Below are positions 33,969 through 44,820 of a DNA stretch of 64,000 nt, in pieces. Origin of the DNA: Blastomussa wellsi (lineage: Eukaryota; Cnidaria; Anthozoa; Scleractinia; Plerogyridae); NCBI GenBank assembly GCA_947652115.1, contig OX393564.1, positions 14,835,276-14,899,275 on the forward strand. Reading direction: 5' to 3'. Made by a program: the position numbers and the translations under genes. Position 1 is the first letter of the stretch. The number at the start of each line of letters is the position of its first letter. The notes beneath the pieces are model-generated. The model saw only the letters and a list, made by a program, of their open reading frames with translations, had not been told where the DNA came from and made no database searches.

Positions 33969-34326
33969 GAACAGCCTGTAGAGGCAGCGTTTGTATTCTG
34001 ATACTGAAACCTGCAATTCTAGCTTAGTTCCTTCAAGCCAATCTTTGTTCAAATAAACGAATGCTTTTTTTGAAACTAAACAAGGTGTTGATGCCATAAT
34101 AAATCATTACAATTTAAAACAAAAAGCATCAGTGTGTGTTTTTTCTTTAAAGGTCTCAGAGGCAACCCTCTGTGTGTTTGTCGGGGGGGGGGGGGGGGCA
34201 AAAACTCCAACTTTAGACCCCGTTTGTATACGGGAGATGATTGTGTGGAGCTTGCCCCCCCAGATGAAAAATCCTAGGTACGGCCCTGTATTCCCTTTTT
34301 AGTTTTTGAGTGAGTTGATAACGCCA

Positions 34327-34670
34327 TTATTTCTAGGGGAGGGATGGTCCTAGCCACTTCGTATCCGCGTATCCACCTCAAACTACACTTACATTATTTC
34401 TAGGGGAGGGGTGGTCAAAGCCACATCGTATCCGCGTATCCGCGTATCCACTTCACACTACACTTAGATTATTTCTAGGGGAGGGGTGGTCTTAGCCACC
34501 GCGTATCCACGTATCCGCGTATCCACTTCACACTATACTAAGTTTATTTCTAGGGGAGGGGTGGTCTTGGCCACCGCGTATCCACGTATCCGCGTATCCA
34601 CTTCACACTATACTTAGATTATTTCTAGGGGAGGGGTGGTGTTAGCCACCGTGTATCCAAGTATCCGCAC
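34327..34670. repeat. Right subterminal tandem repeats of the Merlin element (about 75 bp x 4-5)
   Basis: Units starting TTATTTCTAGGGGAGGG at 34,327, 34,394, 34,469, 34,544 and 34,619 each contain GTATCCGCGTATCCAC motifs. They are the complement of the left-end GGATACGC clusters, consistent with transposase-binding sites or a right-end minisatellite. Confidence 0.9.
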
Positions 34671-34729
34671 CCTTCAGGAAAGCACCTTTGCAGTGACAGG
34701 GTATTCTGCAGTTACTCCCTTTTTTGCCG

Positions 34730-35360
34730 CAAAACGAGAAAGACGTTGTTGCACAGGACCAACTGACAGATGGATCTTCAGTGATTACTGCTAACAAGCT
34801 TTTTTGCAGTGGATTTCGTGAAGATGGTTGCTGTGACACGCCTCCACAAGTTCCGGATTTCTCTGATGATCCAGCGCTTGGTACTAGTCAGATTTCTGAC
34901 GATTGGGATGAAAACAGGATGGATGAGCAGCTTGAGACTGACGAAAGCGAAAGTCTGGATGGCTTTGTGAAAATTTACGAGTTATCCTCTTCTCGTGACT
35001 CACCTTTGTATGCTGGCTCGCCTGTTACATTTTCTGTTAGCTTACTGTTGATCATAACGTTTGCCATGAGGCATAATCTAACTGGATTAGCTTTGGCTGA
35101 CCTTTTGACGCTGATAAATGTGCACCTTCTAGTCCCCAACTGCTTTGCGAAATCAACTGCTGTTCTTAACTGCTTCTTTCGACAGCTTAAAAAGCCTATT
35201 GAATATCATTATTACTGCAGTTTTTGTTATCAATATATTGGACTGAAAAAGATCTCCTGTTGTTCCAACAAGTACTGTTTAACTGATTTCAGCAAGAAAG
35301 GGACACTGTCGTACTTTATTGTCTTACCACTGGCAGTACAGCTTCATTCATTGCTTGCAA
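34730..35360 (+). pseudogene. tnp2-like transposase copy 1, exon 1 second half
   Basis: Continues the frame of 25,434-25,730 after the Merlin insertion. It has an acidic linker (DWDENRMDEQLETDESES) then a conserved helical and cysteine segment (LLLIITFAMRHNLTG, LADLLTLINVHLL, YYCSFCYQYIGL). The exon ends at TTGCAA|gtatgt (35,360). Copy 2 exon 1 has the same order ([39 protein letters not shown] then C-x2-C). It is therefore the N-terminal accessory region of the transposase, including a putative zinc-binding unit. In this copy the second cysteine pair reads SCCSNKYC. Confidence 0.75.
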
Positions 35361-35419
35361 GTATGTATTGCTACATGTAGATAATTGATAATAAATAATC
35401 CTTAGTGCATTAATTGAGC

Positions 35420-35763
35420 ATTTTATGTTATTTAGTGTTAGTATATACTAAAACAGTGGATAGCGTTAAGCGCGTGCGCTGACTGGCTACTCAAACTCGG
35501 AATATCCTTTGCTATTCACTAGCAACTCGCAAGTTTCGTGCTCCCACGCACGAATTTCGAGAAAAATGGCAGACTGGTTCGCGACCATAACAGGTGAACA
35601 AATTATCAAAATAAACGATGAAGCAGTTCCCGAGAATACAAAGAAGGCAACCACATTTGTATTGGCTGTGTTTAGAGGTAAAAGCTTATGTTTTATCTTA
35701 AAGTTTATCGATAAAACCCGAAGAAAAAGGTTTTGTTTACAAATGCAAATTAATCTTGCGTAA
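35420..35763 (+). pseudogene. Possible first exon of a Crypton-type recombinase element
   Basis: ATG at 35,565 opens a short exon (DWFATITGEQIIKI, then AVPENTKKATTF) ending at TTTAGAG|gtaaaag. NTKKAT-type segments precede the tyrosine-recombinase region of Crypton/ZMYM-like proteins in many invertebrate sequences. It lies within an intron of the tnp2-like gene and nothing further of such a protein follows, so at best it is a truncated fragment. The 5' flank (GCGCGTGCGCTGACTGGC) is unlike the surrounding AT-rich DNA. Confidence 0.3.
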
Positions 35764-35837
35764 ACCTAATTTGATTCTCTTTTAAACAGAAGTTGTTGTT
35801 CTTTTGTAGGGCCTGAGGTGCCTGATTTACTGCAGTA

Positions 35838-38438
35838 TCCATTAAAAAGGCAGAAAAAAATTTAGATGCCGTCGAAGACATCTTTGATGGACAGCTTTAT
35901 AAGAAGCATTTTGGAGAAGATGGATTCTTAAGGGGAACCTCAATGCATGAGAAACAAACACAAGTCCATTTGTCTCTACAAATAAATACGGATGGTGTTG
36001 CAGTATTTAGGTCCTCAAAATTCTCCATATGGCCAGTATATTTTACCGTCAATGAATTGCCTCCAAACTGCAGGTAAATTGATTTCAAATTGAGATGCAT
36101 GCAGGTTCCTGGTGTACAGTCAACAGTTGTATAGTTATAAGGATGATTGCTTACTTTAACTTCTCAAACTCATTAATAATTCATTAAGAAAATACAAAGG
36201 AAATTAATTTTTAATGAGTGTTTTGATACCGGATCAAACACTGCTTAGTATTTGCCGTATTTGCATTCTTAATTTCACCTTCAAAAATGATTTTGTTTGA
36301 GAAGAAATATCAAACATTCGACACAGTGTTTCATCACCAGATGAAACACCTCGAACTTCGTCAAAAATACTCCGCTGTGCGTTGTATTTTCAACTCTCTT
36401 CTTGGTGTTTGATCTGGTGATAAAACACTGCATCTCGTGTTTGATATATTACTTCACATATCAAAACTTGTGATTCCAAGGTTAACAACTCCGTTACTTT
36501 TGACACTCTTTATTAAATTAACCTTCATAATCTTCTACTGTAACAAGTTACTACATGATTTTTTATGATCTTGTTTGCAGGCAGCAAAGAAAGTACCGTC
36601 TGTTTGCTGGTCTTTGGTTCGGTGCTTCTAAACCACATTTTCAAACATTTATGCACCCATTTGCAACAGCACTGAATGATTTATTCTCTAAAGGTAGGTA
36701 AATTTTAAGTTGTTCTTTTAAAACGTTTCTTCATAATTTGCAACAATAAAAAACAATCCGGTGAAACGTATTGTCTGAGTACAATTGGAACTTTTGTGAA
36801 GTAATCAACCAAGAATGTTACATTTACATTTATGGTATCTTGTTCTTTTGTTACACAGGGATTCCAGTAAAAATGAAAGATGAGCAACGATTACTTCGCT
36901 GCATTTTACTTCTGGGCACATTTGATGCTCCTGTTAAGTGTCTCTTTCAAGAATTTTGCCAGTTCAATGCCTTCCATGGTTGTCCCTACTGCCTGAGCCC
37001 TGGTGAAACAGTCCAAACAAGCAGCAAAGGCCATACTCATGCCTATCCATTTGATGACAAAAATCTTAAAACTGGTCACGGGGAACCAAGAACACATGAA
37101 CAGACATTGAAGTTTGCTGCTGAAGCCACCAAGAAAAGTGCAGAAAATGGTATTCAGAGTAGTGTCAAAGGAGTTAAAGGATATTCATGGTTTATGTTTA
37201 TACCCAAGTTTGATATAATTAGAGGTGTAGCCATTGACTACATGCACAGCACATTGCTTGGTGTGGTCAAGATGTTACTTACTCTTTGGAGTGACAAGTC
37301 CTACAAAGGAGAGCCATGGTCTGTCTGTAGCAGAATGAAAGAGATAGAAGAAAGGTATTTGAAAATTGGTCCCCCTTCCTGCATCACTCGTCTTCCAAGA
37401 AGTCTGATCACCAACTTTGGCCATCTTAAAGCGTCAGAGTTGAGAACCTTCCTGCTGTTCTACTCTATTCCATGTTTGTATGGCATTCTTCCAGAACAGT
37501 ACTTTCAGCACTACATACTTCTTGTCGAAGCCATTTATCTCCTCCTTCAAGATTCAATCTCACCCAGTGACATTGTTAAGGCCTCTGCTTTACTAAAGCA
37601 TTTCTGCATTAGGATAAAGGAGTTGTATGCGGTACGTTATGAAACATTTAATGCCCACTGTTTACTCCATCTAACAGAAAGGGTCATTGATCTTGGCCCT
37701 TTGTGGACTCATTCTTGCTTTTGCTTTGAGGATTTCAATGGGGAATTGAGGAGCCTGTTCCATGGAACTCAAAGTATTGAGGAGCAAATTGTGCTAGCCA
37801 TCAGTGTGCAGCAAAAAATTCCTGAGCTGGTTCCTCTGCTTGAAAATGGTTCCAGCTCTCAAGAGTTTTATGAACGCCTGTCCAGAAAACGACCCCAGGT
37901 TTACAAGAAAAAAAAAATTTCTCCTGATAGCAAATTCAGCATTGTGGGAAATTTTCTCCTTACTGCCATTGAATCATTGGTAGGACCAGTTGAACAAGTT
38001 CACCAATTCCAGAGGTTACTAGTCGGGGAGCAGTTGATCCACTCCCAGGTGTACAAAAGCATGACAAGAAGGAACAACTACACCATTGAATTTAAACCCA
38101 GCAGTGTAAATCCATCACCTGGTTATGGACACATCATGTTTTATGTAATTATTACGCTGAAATGTCCAAATCCTTCATTTTGTGATGACAAATGCAAGTG
38201 TAAAAAACCACTTTATTATGCCTTGATCAATATTCTGCAATCCAAAAAGAACCTTGTTATTGCTAATGATAATTACACCGGTGCTACTGTCCCTCATTTG
38301 GTTCCTGTCATCAGGAGTGACATTAATTGTATCACTGCCATTCCAGTGGAGGATATTGTTCGATTATGTTTTTTCATTGACTGTGGATATGATACTTCCT
38401 TTGTGGGAATCTTTCCTAATCAGTATGAAAAGGACTGA
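35838..38438 (+). CDS. tnp2-like transposase copy 1, exons 2-4 (catalytic part)
   Basis: Exon 2 (about 35,838-36,073, after a TTACTGCAG acceptor) has DAVEDIFDGQLY and INTDGVAVFRSS then WPVYFTVNELPP. Exon 3 (36,582-36,694) has LFAGLWFGASKPHF. Exon 4 (36,859-38,438) is one long frame with CILLLGTFDAPVKCLF, NAFHGCPYCLSPGE (C-x2-C), [43 protein letters not shown] and a C-terminal Cys cluster (CDDKCKCKKPLYYAL). This is the pattern of animal tnp2-like (Transposase_21-type, EnSpm/CACTA-related) proteins; the DYMHxxLLGV and FNGELxxxFHGTQ blocks are the best markers. All three exons are open. In copy 2 the region of exon 4 is divided among seven exons. Confidence 0.75.
36210..36470. repeat. Foldback repeat in a transposase intron
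   Basis: Arms contain ATATCAAACA/TGTTTGATAT and GTGTTTCATCACCAGAT/ATCTGGTGATAAAACAC blocks in inverted order. MITE-like, non-coding. Confidence 0.6.
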
Positions 38439-38499
38439 AATGATTACATAGTAGACCATAGTAGCCAAGTAGCCCACCAGGCCAGAGCTTATCCCAGTT

Positions 38500-38740
38500 T
38501 ATAAAGCAACTAGGAGTATTTCTACTCCTCCTGGATGGGATGCTGGTCCATTGCAGGGTTTTTCCCAGCAGTTTATCACGGGTACCCACTAATATACCTG
38601 GGTGAAAAGAGGCACTATGAGAGTAAAGTGTCTTGTCCAACAACACAAAATAAATTGTCCCAACCAGGGCTTCAACATGGACCGCTTGATCCAGAGGCCA
38701 ACAAACCTCGTACTGGGGCTGTTTATCAAGGGTGAAATGG
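38500..38740. repeat. SINE-like conserved repeat downstream of the transposase stop
   Basis: Contains TGGATGGGATGCTGGTCCAT, GCAGG, GGTACCCACTAATATACCTG and GGTGAAAAGAGGCA. From memory this series is shared by dispersed short repeats in several invertebrate genomes. No A/B box or tail was pinned down, so the class is uncertain. Confidence 0.35.
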
Positions 38741-39109
38741 ATTGAGGTCTTAGCTACATGTGCAGACATATATTGTACTGCATTTTTACCCTATAACCAA
38801 CAAATACAGGGACAGTAAATCAAGAGGCACCGAACACTCGCAACTTCATATAAAACAGTTACATGTAGAGTCATCATTGTTTTATAGATGTATATTTTTG
38901 GTCATAACATAGATTTATGGTAATGATATTGAAGTGTATCATTGCAAAGAATTGTATATTAGTGACTGGTAAAATATTTCTTGTGAAATATATCAGTTTC
39001 AAATTTTGTAATTTACATTCTACATATCTCAGACAGTACAAGCAATATATTGTACACAAATAATATACCTCGTGCTAAAAACCACGAAGAAGAATTATGA
39101 AGCTTGCCA

Positions 39110-39450
39110 TGGTTGTATACGTTAAGTATACATCACTCTAGATAACATACTTTCAGGTATTTGTTAGAAAGATTTGAGGGAATGTATACACAAATTATAC
39201 AACACAGAGGAAACATAGCTGTTATGTATACACAAAGTATACATCACAGAGCTCATGAGGGCGTGTAGTATACACACAGTATACATCATATACCTGATGT
39301 AACAGTGAGATATACAAAAAGTATACATCAGCGTTCAATGGTAAAATGAAATTTTGCTTGGTGTATATCTGATGTATACTAAATATGTACACCACAGCAG
39401 TGAGGTACAAACAGTGTATACTCTCTGTATACAAAAAGTATACTAACCAT
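39110..39450. repeat. Cluster of GTATAC palindromic motifs
   Basis: At least eight copies of TATACAnnnnGTATACATCA-like palindromic units within 340 bp, spaced irregularly, 0.7-1.0 kb downstream of the copy 1 transposase stop. They may be subterminal transposase-binding repeats marking the right end of copy 1. The element terminus itself was not identified. Confidence 0.6.
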
Positions 39451-39552
39451 ACTTAAGGGATATCTCCATGCAGTTTGCAGAATTAACATAAAAAAATTAT
39501 AGACAATAATAGGTACAATTTACTGTTACATTGGTATACCCATGCTTAGAAA

Positions 39553-39786
39553 CAGGGTGCAAAGAAAATTAATTTTACAGCCTACCCTTTGGGCAAGCTG
39601 GAACCAACATCTACTAGCCCGAAAGTCATTTTTACCAGCCCTATACTGCCTTACAGTACTTTTGTAATTTTAATTCTCCGAAAAATCTTCGCTTGCCCGT
39701 CTGGCAAGTTAAGCACAGAATTCACTAGCCCGATCGCAAAATCCACTAGCCCCGGGCTGTCGGACGCGACTTTCTTTGCACGCTGT
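39553..39786. mobile_element. Short MITE-like repeat
   Basis: Inverted ends GTGCAAAGAAA (39,558) and TTTCTTTGCAC (to 39,781) flank about 200 bp with repeated CTAGCCC and GGCAAG phrases. Non-coding. Confidence 0.5.
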
Positions 39787-39969
39787 TAGAAATGAAGACA
39801 AGTTTTGCACATGCGGAGAAAGAAACTCTACTGAATAACATATAGTAACAACAAAAGGGAATATCTGAAGTCCACTCTTTTAGGAACTGCATGCAGTAAC
39901 AGAAACCATTACAAACCTTAATACATAGAGAATGAATATCTGTTCACATATATCCATGCATATACTACT

Positions 39970-40490
39970 ACTCTTCCCAGTTGTCCGAAACACCCACAGA
40001 TTTTACTGCCGCCTTCAGAGCAAAGTTTTTGATGCCATGAGTTTGTTTCAAACCAATCATGCGGTACATTGAAATGCACCATGTAAGGACATTTTTTTCT
40101 GTGGCATCCTGAGTTTTCTGTATCATTGGAATTGAATTGTTTCGTATTGAATTGTTTTGTAGTATTGAGTTATTTTGTATTATTGAAATTGAATTTATTA
40201 CACGATGTTCATTCACAATGTATTTATCTTCAAGACGAAAGTTTAACGCTCTTTTAGTCTGCCATAGAACTGCTCTGAAATTTTATCTTTAGCTGATCAA
40301 TAAACAGCAGCCATGCTAACAGTTCTATGGTAGACAAACAGCATCACACAGAAAAAATGTCCTCGTGTGGTGGATTTCAATGTATCACGTGACTAGTTTG
40401 AAACAAACTCTCGCATCAAAAAATGTTACTTTCAAGACAGCAAAAAAATGTGGGTGTCATGGTCTACTACGAAAAGTAGTAACTACCGGT
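39970..40490. repeat. Large imperfect palindrome between the two element copies
   Basis: Arm 39,984-40,125 and arm 40,337-40,475 are reverse complements (GATTTCAATGTA, TTTGAAACAAACTC, ATGTCCT blocks). A second inner pair is CTGCCATAGAACTG (about 40,260) and CAGTTCTATGGTAGAC (about 40,321). The left spacer has an ATTGAATTGTTT minisatellite. Both arms keep a similar open frame (ISMYxxxxLKQT), which may reflect an ancestral coding fragment or chance. Confidence 0.65.
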
Positions 40491-40612
40491 ATTTTAGTCT
40501 GTAGCTACAGTCACAAATGTGTGACAGAACTGGTTATGGAATGTACATTAATTAGTTTGGTTTTAGTTTAGTTCATGTTATGGTCTATAAACCTTTTCAA
40601 CTTCAATCACTT

Positions 40613-42442
40613 TCTGTGAAGTTAGGGAAGTGGCTCACATAGACATAGTCAGCACCCATGAAGTCCATAAATACACATTTGTGTATGATGCTCCTGATTG
40701 GAGCAACATGAATGTCTTCATCCCTGAATTAAAAGAAGATAAGATAAATTTAATTATACCATAATCATAGTATAGCTATGTTTATCATTACGTCGTCTAT
40801 TGCCATTAATGTGTCCAACCAGAGCTGATTGGCTGTCAAAACAAAGGTTCTTTTGTTCCAGTGGTTGGCAAATTTGAATATCAGTTCAGCTAGTTCAGTT
40901 CAGTTCATTTATTTGCCTTTATAAATTATAATTATATTAATTAAATTATATTAATTAAATTAATCAAAAGAAATGTTTGTAAACAGTAAATATCGCTATA
41001 TAACTTTACATACAATATATACCTAGAGAACATGTGGCTGGTTTTTTGAAGGATAGGAAAATGACAGACGCCGTGGCTTAATTGTGTTATTAAAAGACTT
41101 AGGTTTTTCAGTGGATCATGATTTAACTTATGGATGGCATAATCTAACTTTTTGACAACCTCAACATGATAAGTAATAAGTGTGGAACATTATTATATAT
41201 TATTATATTATTATGATTTGTGATCCTTGAGGGCTACTCTTGAGATCAACTGTATCACCACTGGCCAACATACACTATAGTACTGTGGCTTATTAAAGTT
41301 CTTATTTTTTTTCAATCATCAATGTCTAAACAATACAATATTTTCAGGTACCTTGGCCTCTGCATGACTTGAATTTGTCTCTGTATTCCTTGAATTTGAT
41401 CCGCTTCAGTTAACTGGAAATCTTGTTGCAGTCGCAGGTTTACTATCACAGCAAAGTATTGCTCTCTGTGGCACTTGCACAAACCAACACACGCATTCTG
41501 GCAGATGGGTGTATGTCTCAAGAAATACATTATTTGCCCACATTTTATCCTCTTCTGATTATCTTCATATGTGACAGTATGACTATTTCTTCTGAAGACA
41601 CGTCCATACGACTTTGAGTGGAAGACTTCCCCATGAATTTTTGCCCTTTTGAAAATCTGGCACCATCCCAAAGATTCTTCCCCACTCACATCTATGATTG
41701 CATTCTCCACATGTTGTGCAAGCTTTATATCTGAAAAGGCACCAAGTAAGTGCACCCCATTCTCAAGCTTTGTTGACCTGGAAAAAATATTAATCACATT
41801 ATAAAATATTAAAATATTAATCACATTACATGAGAAGAAACTGTTCAACAGTGTGAAAATGATACATTGAAAAAGTTTGTTATAATTACCTACATTTCTT
41901 CTACAAAAGATCTCATGGCAAGTAATCTGCCATTCTGTAGAGCAAGATCATCTACAACAAAGTCAGCCTTGAGTGGTTAAATTTACTTGGAGGTAAATGT
42001 GTACATGTACGGGTTGGGGAATAGTTTTCACCTAAGCAAAAAGAAAATCAACCGCCAAATTGGTTTTCTCTTACAATGTGTTTCCATCACGGGCCAATTA
42101 AGGTCCAACCTGCCTCCAGCATGGCAAATTGCGTACCATGTGATATAGCTCTTTCCTATATGGAAATTGAAGAGAAGGGTATGGGTATAGGTATGTGTAT
42201 GTCTCAGATAGGACATCAAAAACAGAGAAACATTGATAAACAATGTGTGTGCAATGGGAAATTATTATCCTACAGTACATATCTCCGTAATGGAGTTGAA
42301 CCTGAAAACAAAAATGAAAATGCATATACTTCTGTTCTTTGCCAAACTTCATTCTTCTGTACAAGTTGTAGCTAGGCGAGTCTTTTTCCAGTTGTCTAGC
42401 AAGTTCTGGAGTAACCTTGACTGCAGACATTGAGGATGCAAT
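40613..42442 (-). CDS. tnp2-like transposase copy 2, exons 8-10 (C-terminus)
   Basis: Exon 8 (42,442-42,330) has VTPELARQLEKDSPSYNLYRR. Exon 9 (41,777-41,352) has FRRNSHTVTYEDN, IKCGQIMYFL and a cysteine cluster (CQNACVGLCKCH then YFAVIV). Exon 10 (40,733-40,613) has EDIHVAPIRSIIHKCVFMDF and stops with TGA. These match the C-terminal part of copy 1 (TRRNNYTIEF, GHIMFYV, CDDKCKCKKPLYYAL, IPVEDIVRLCFFIDC) in the same order. Splice sites are GT-AG. The intron between exons 7 and 8 contains the Ngaro-like retroelement. All three exons are open. Confidence 0.65.
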
Positions 42443-42706
42443 CTAAATGGACAATATAATCATACACATTGAAACCTTTAAAACGTTCCCTGGCAGAAAA
42501 TTTAGGTTAAAATAAGCTTTCAGCTGCCAACCTATATAGCTGCAGGCCCTGACTATCGAATGATAAAAAAGATGCCAATGAATGATTATAAAATAGCAAA
42601 AAGGAAAAAATACAGATGAAAAATGTGGGGGGCAATTAAGGGCTCTCTTTCAACAAAAAAAAGAGTTGAATAGTCACCATCTTTGTATAACTAATCATAC
42701 TAACTT

Positions 42707-43390
42707 TTATGCCCCTTTTCCTCGACACCGAAGGGACACACCCCAGTGCTGCTTTGCCTGAGCTCTGTTTACTGGGCAACTATAAAACACATCAAATGAT
42801 TGGGCTAATATGGCTATGGGCAAAGGCCCATAGCCGCTTTTATTCAAACATCAAATTTCCTTAACAATCTTTCATAAGAAGTTTGGCCCAGTAAAGGTGT
42901 GGGCACTAAAAACGCATACACTAAAACATACTAGAAAGGAAAATCGTGGCTAGGACCAGGGGAGGAGGAGGGAGTGCTAAAACAAGTCTTGCACCGCAGA
43001 CTAACCGGGACGGATTGTTGAGCACATGGCTTGAGAAGTCATATGATCAACACGAAACCCTTACAGGGGGGTCTACTGCAATACTAATATTCCCCCCGTC
43101 AGGCCCAGGCCCACTCTAAATCAAGCAATACACAAGCAGAGAAAGGGACATAAAAATCCTATTTCCTGAGAAATATTCCCTTTATGCCCCTTTTCCTCCA
43201 CACCGAAGGGACACACCCCAGTGCTGCTTTGCCTGAGCTTTGTTTACTGGGCAACTATAAAACACATCAAATGATTGGGCTAATATGGCTATGGGCAAAG
43301 GCCCATAGCCGCTTTTATTCAAACATCAAATTTCCTTAACAATCTTTCATAAGAAGTTTGGCCCAGTAAAGGTGTGGGCACTAAAAACGC
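42707..43390. repeat. Split direct repeats A-B-A at the 3' end of the Ngaro-like element
   Basis: Two copies of a roughly 209-bp unit (starting TTATGCCCCTTTTCCTC, containing GCCCATAGCCGCTTTTATTC) flank one copy of a roughly 208-bp unit (starting AGTGCTAAAACAAGTC). The second B copy is at 49,496-49,704. A 57-bp linker (42,916-42,972) separates the outer A from B. Confidence 0.9.
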
Positions 43391-43914
43391 CAAAAGCATA
43401 TGATCACATATGCTGCCCCACCCCAGGCAAGAGCAGCACAACAAATCCAAAGGTAAAAACCAAAGGTAGAAAACCTATCAGAAACAAACACTACTAAATC
43501 TGCCTGGAGAGGCAGCTGCCCATGCTAACTGCACTCATCATGAGAACAATAAAGATACAGTGAAACAAACAAACCAGGCTTAATAATACAGCCCTACCTC
43601 CAAGGATCAACATGGCAGGACAGTCGCCCATGCTAACTGAAACCACCATGCCTCCTCAGATAGGCATTAGACCAAAGTAAACAAACAATCTGTAATGCCC
43701 ACCAGGCCAAATCCTGCACATAAGGGGCAACAAGGTGGGACAGCCGCCCATGCTAACTTAACCCACTCTGCTGCCCCCCCTACAGGAATGCACTAGGACT
43801 GAAATTGCTATGTAACTTGCCTATGCTAACCCGAGAACCCGGAAGGAACCCAGTGAAGCAGCTGCCCATGCTAACTGTATGCAACAAGTACTTGACAAAC
43901 TTAATCCTAGACCC
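43391..43914. other. Ngaro-like 3' untranslated stretch with CCATGCTAAC repeats
   Basis: Contains repeated CCCATGCTAACT phrases (about 43,520, 43,630, 43,750, 43,825, 43,865), each preceded by a CAGCYGCC or CAGTCGCC block and spaced 40-120 bp. No gene. Confidence 0.6.
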
Positions 43915-44766
43915 TTAGGCAACAAGGCTTGGTACCCTTACATAACGTTGGAAAGCGTTTGATTTCCAACGACCTAGAGCCCGTATTTGGGCATCAGAAA
44001 GACCTCGCTCCGCCGCATGCGAGGCAGCCCCTATACAAAAACTATGGCCCTTATAACGAGAAGGAGCCAGGCCACACAGCTGAATAGCCCTTGAAAGGTA
44101 TTGTGAAAATTTTGAACGCGAAACAGGCAACCCATCCACTGTAATAAAGATAGGGCCTGGTCCGGTCCCTCGCAGGGCTAGATACTGGGACAATAACTCT
44201 ACTGGACAAGAAGGGGGGTGACGGGAAACCACTATGGAAAAGGGGCGCTCATTATAACTATGTTTAAAATTCCCGAAAGTCACTTTAAACGCTGTCAATT
44301 CATCGGCAGCATTCAACAATTTGGTGAGCTGATAAAGCTGGAGAGGAGGAGGAGCGCCCTGCTTAGAAACTGATGTAATTTCTGCAATACGTAAAAAGGC
44401 ATAAAAGGCCAGAGAACACATAGCCTGAAATTGAATGATCTGATACACTGAACCTTCTAGACAGGATGCGGCAGCAACCAGTCTGTTTAGTATAGGAAGC
44501 GTAATTGGAAGACGAGAATCTAGGCGAAAACTTACTTTCCCATACCCCTTGAGCATTTGAGAGACATAGAAAACTTTGGAGGGGTCAGAGAGGCCCATGA
44601 GTTTATGACAATAACCTAGTGCTGAGACATAAGTGTTCACAGTGGAAGGGGCATAACTAGAGTTATACAAATAGGATATAAATAGGGCCATGACCGAGGG
44701 TGAGATAGGAAGTGCCAAAAAGTTGAAAAACTGAGTTATAAAAATGATGAAAAAGTTTCCAAGCAC
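43915..44766 (-). pseudogene. Tyrosine recombinase of the Ngaro-like element, catalytic Arg lost
   Basis: A 283-residue frame with an N-terminal SAM-like part (APSTVNTYVSALGYCHK) and a catalytic domain. The first Arg is in FLRIAEI. The H-x-x-R box reads HSFCIG, where recombinases have Arg at the Cys position. The later block is LGRWKSNAFQRYVR, with the Tyr nucleophile. TGT for Cys is one transition from CGT for Arg, so decay by CpG deamination is likely. The N-terminus is out of frame with the RT tail: a frameshift lies at about 44,705-44,760. The family integrates circular DNA copies by recombination without an integrase. This copy should be unable to recombine. Confidence 0.88.
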
Positions 44767-44820
44767 GCTGATATGTGGGGATGGACGAGGGCTGAAGACT
44801 CGAATGCAGCAGAAATGAAG

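Larger units (their letters stand above)
29804..34288 (+). mobile_element. hAT transposon (5-bp TSD) with F-box/LRR exon
   Basis: Termini CAGGGCCGTACCTAG (from 29,804) and CTAGGTACGGCCCTG (to 34,288) are perfect inverted repeats followed by G-rich or C-rich runs. Flanking TATTC at 29,799-29,803 and 34,289-34,293 is a 5-bp TSD, as in the hAT5 group. Inside are the transposase exons and an F-box/LRR exon on the same strand. It is inserted in the Merlin element, so it is younger than the Merlin insertion. Confidence 0.9.
25731..34720 (-). mobile_element. Merlin DNA transposon with cargo and a nested hAT element
   Basis: Inverted ends share AACTGCAGAATACCCTG (from about 25,734) and the complement (to about 34,713). 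The left end seems to lack a few outer bases present on the right. The 9-bp TSD is near perfect. Subterminal motifs GGATACGCGGATACGC (left, 25,810-25,900) and their complements (right, 34,340-34,670) are clustered. Inside are an IS1595-type transposase (27,591-26,592, minus) and, divergently, a P-loop ATPase gene (28,191 onward, plus). A hAT transposon occupies 29,804-34,288. Without the hAT insertion the element would be about 4.5 kb. Confidence 0.82.
8684..38440. mobile_element. Two-gene BEN/tnp2-like transposon, copy 1, with nested insertions
   Basis: A BEN-type gene (minus, 25,254 down to 8,684) and a tnp2-like transposase gene (plus, 25,434-38,438) start 179 bp apart and diverge. The same pair, same orientation and similar spacing recur at 40.6-63.6 kb, so I read the pair as one mobile element. 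Three large transposons have inserted into it: at 9,419-15,811 (BEN exon), 16,840-24,656 (BEN intron) and 25,731-34,720 (transposase exon 1). The outer ends were not located. The left end is probably lost near the Gypsy copy. The right end may lie near the GTATAC-rich region at 39.1-39.45 kb. Confidence 0.7.
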
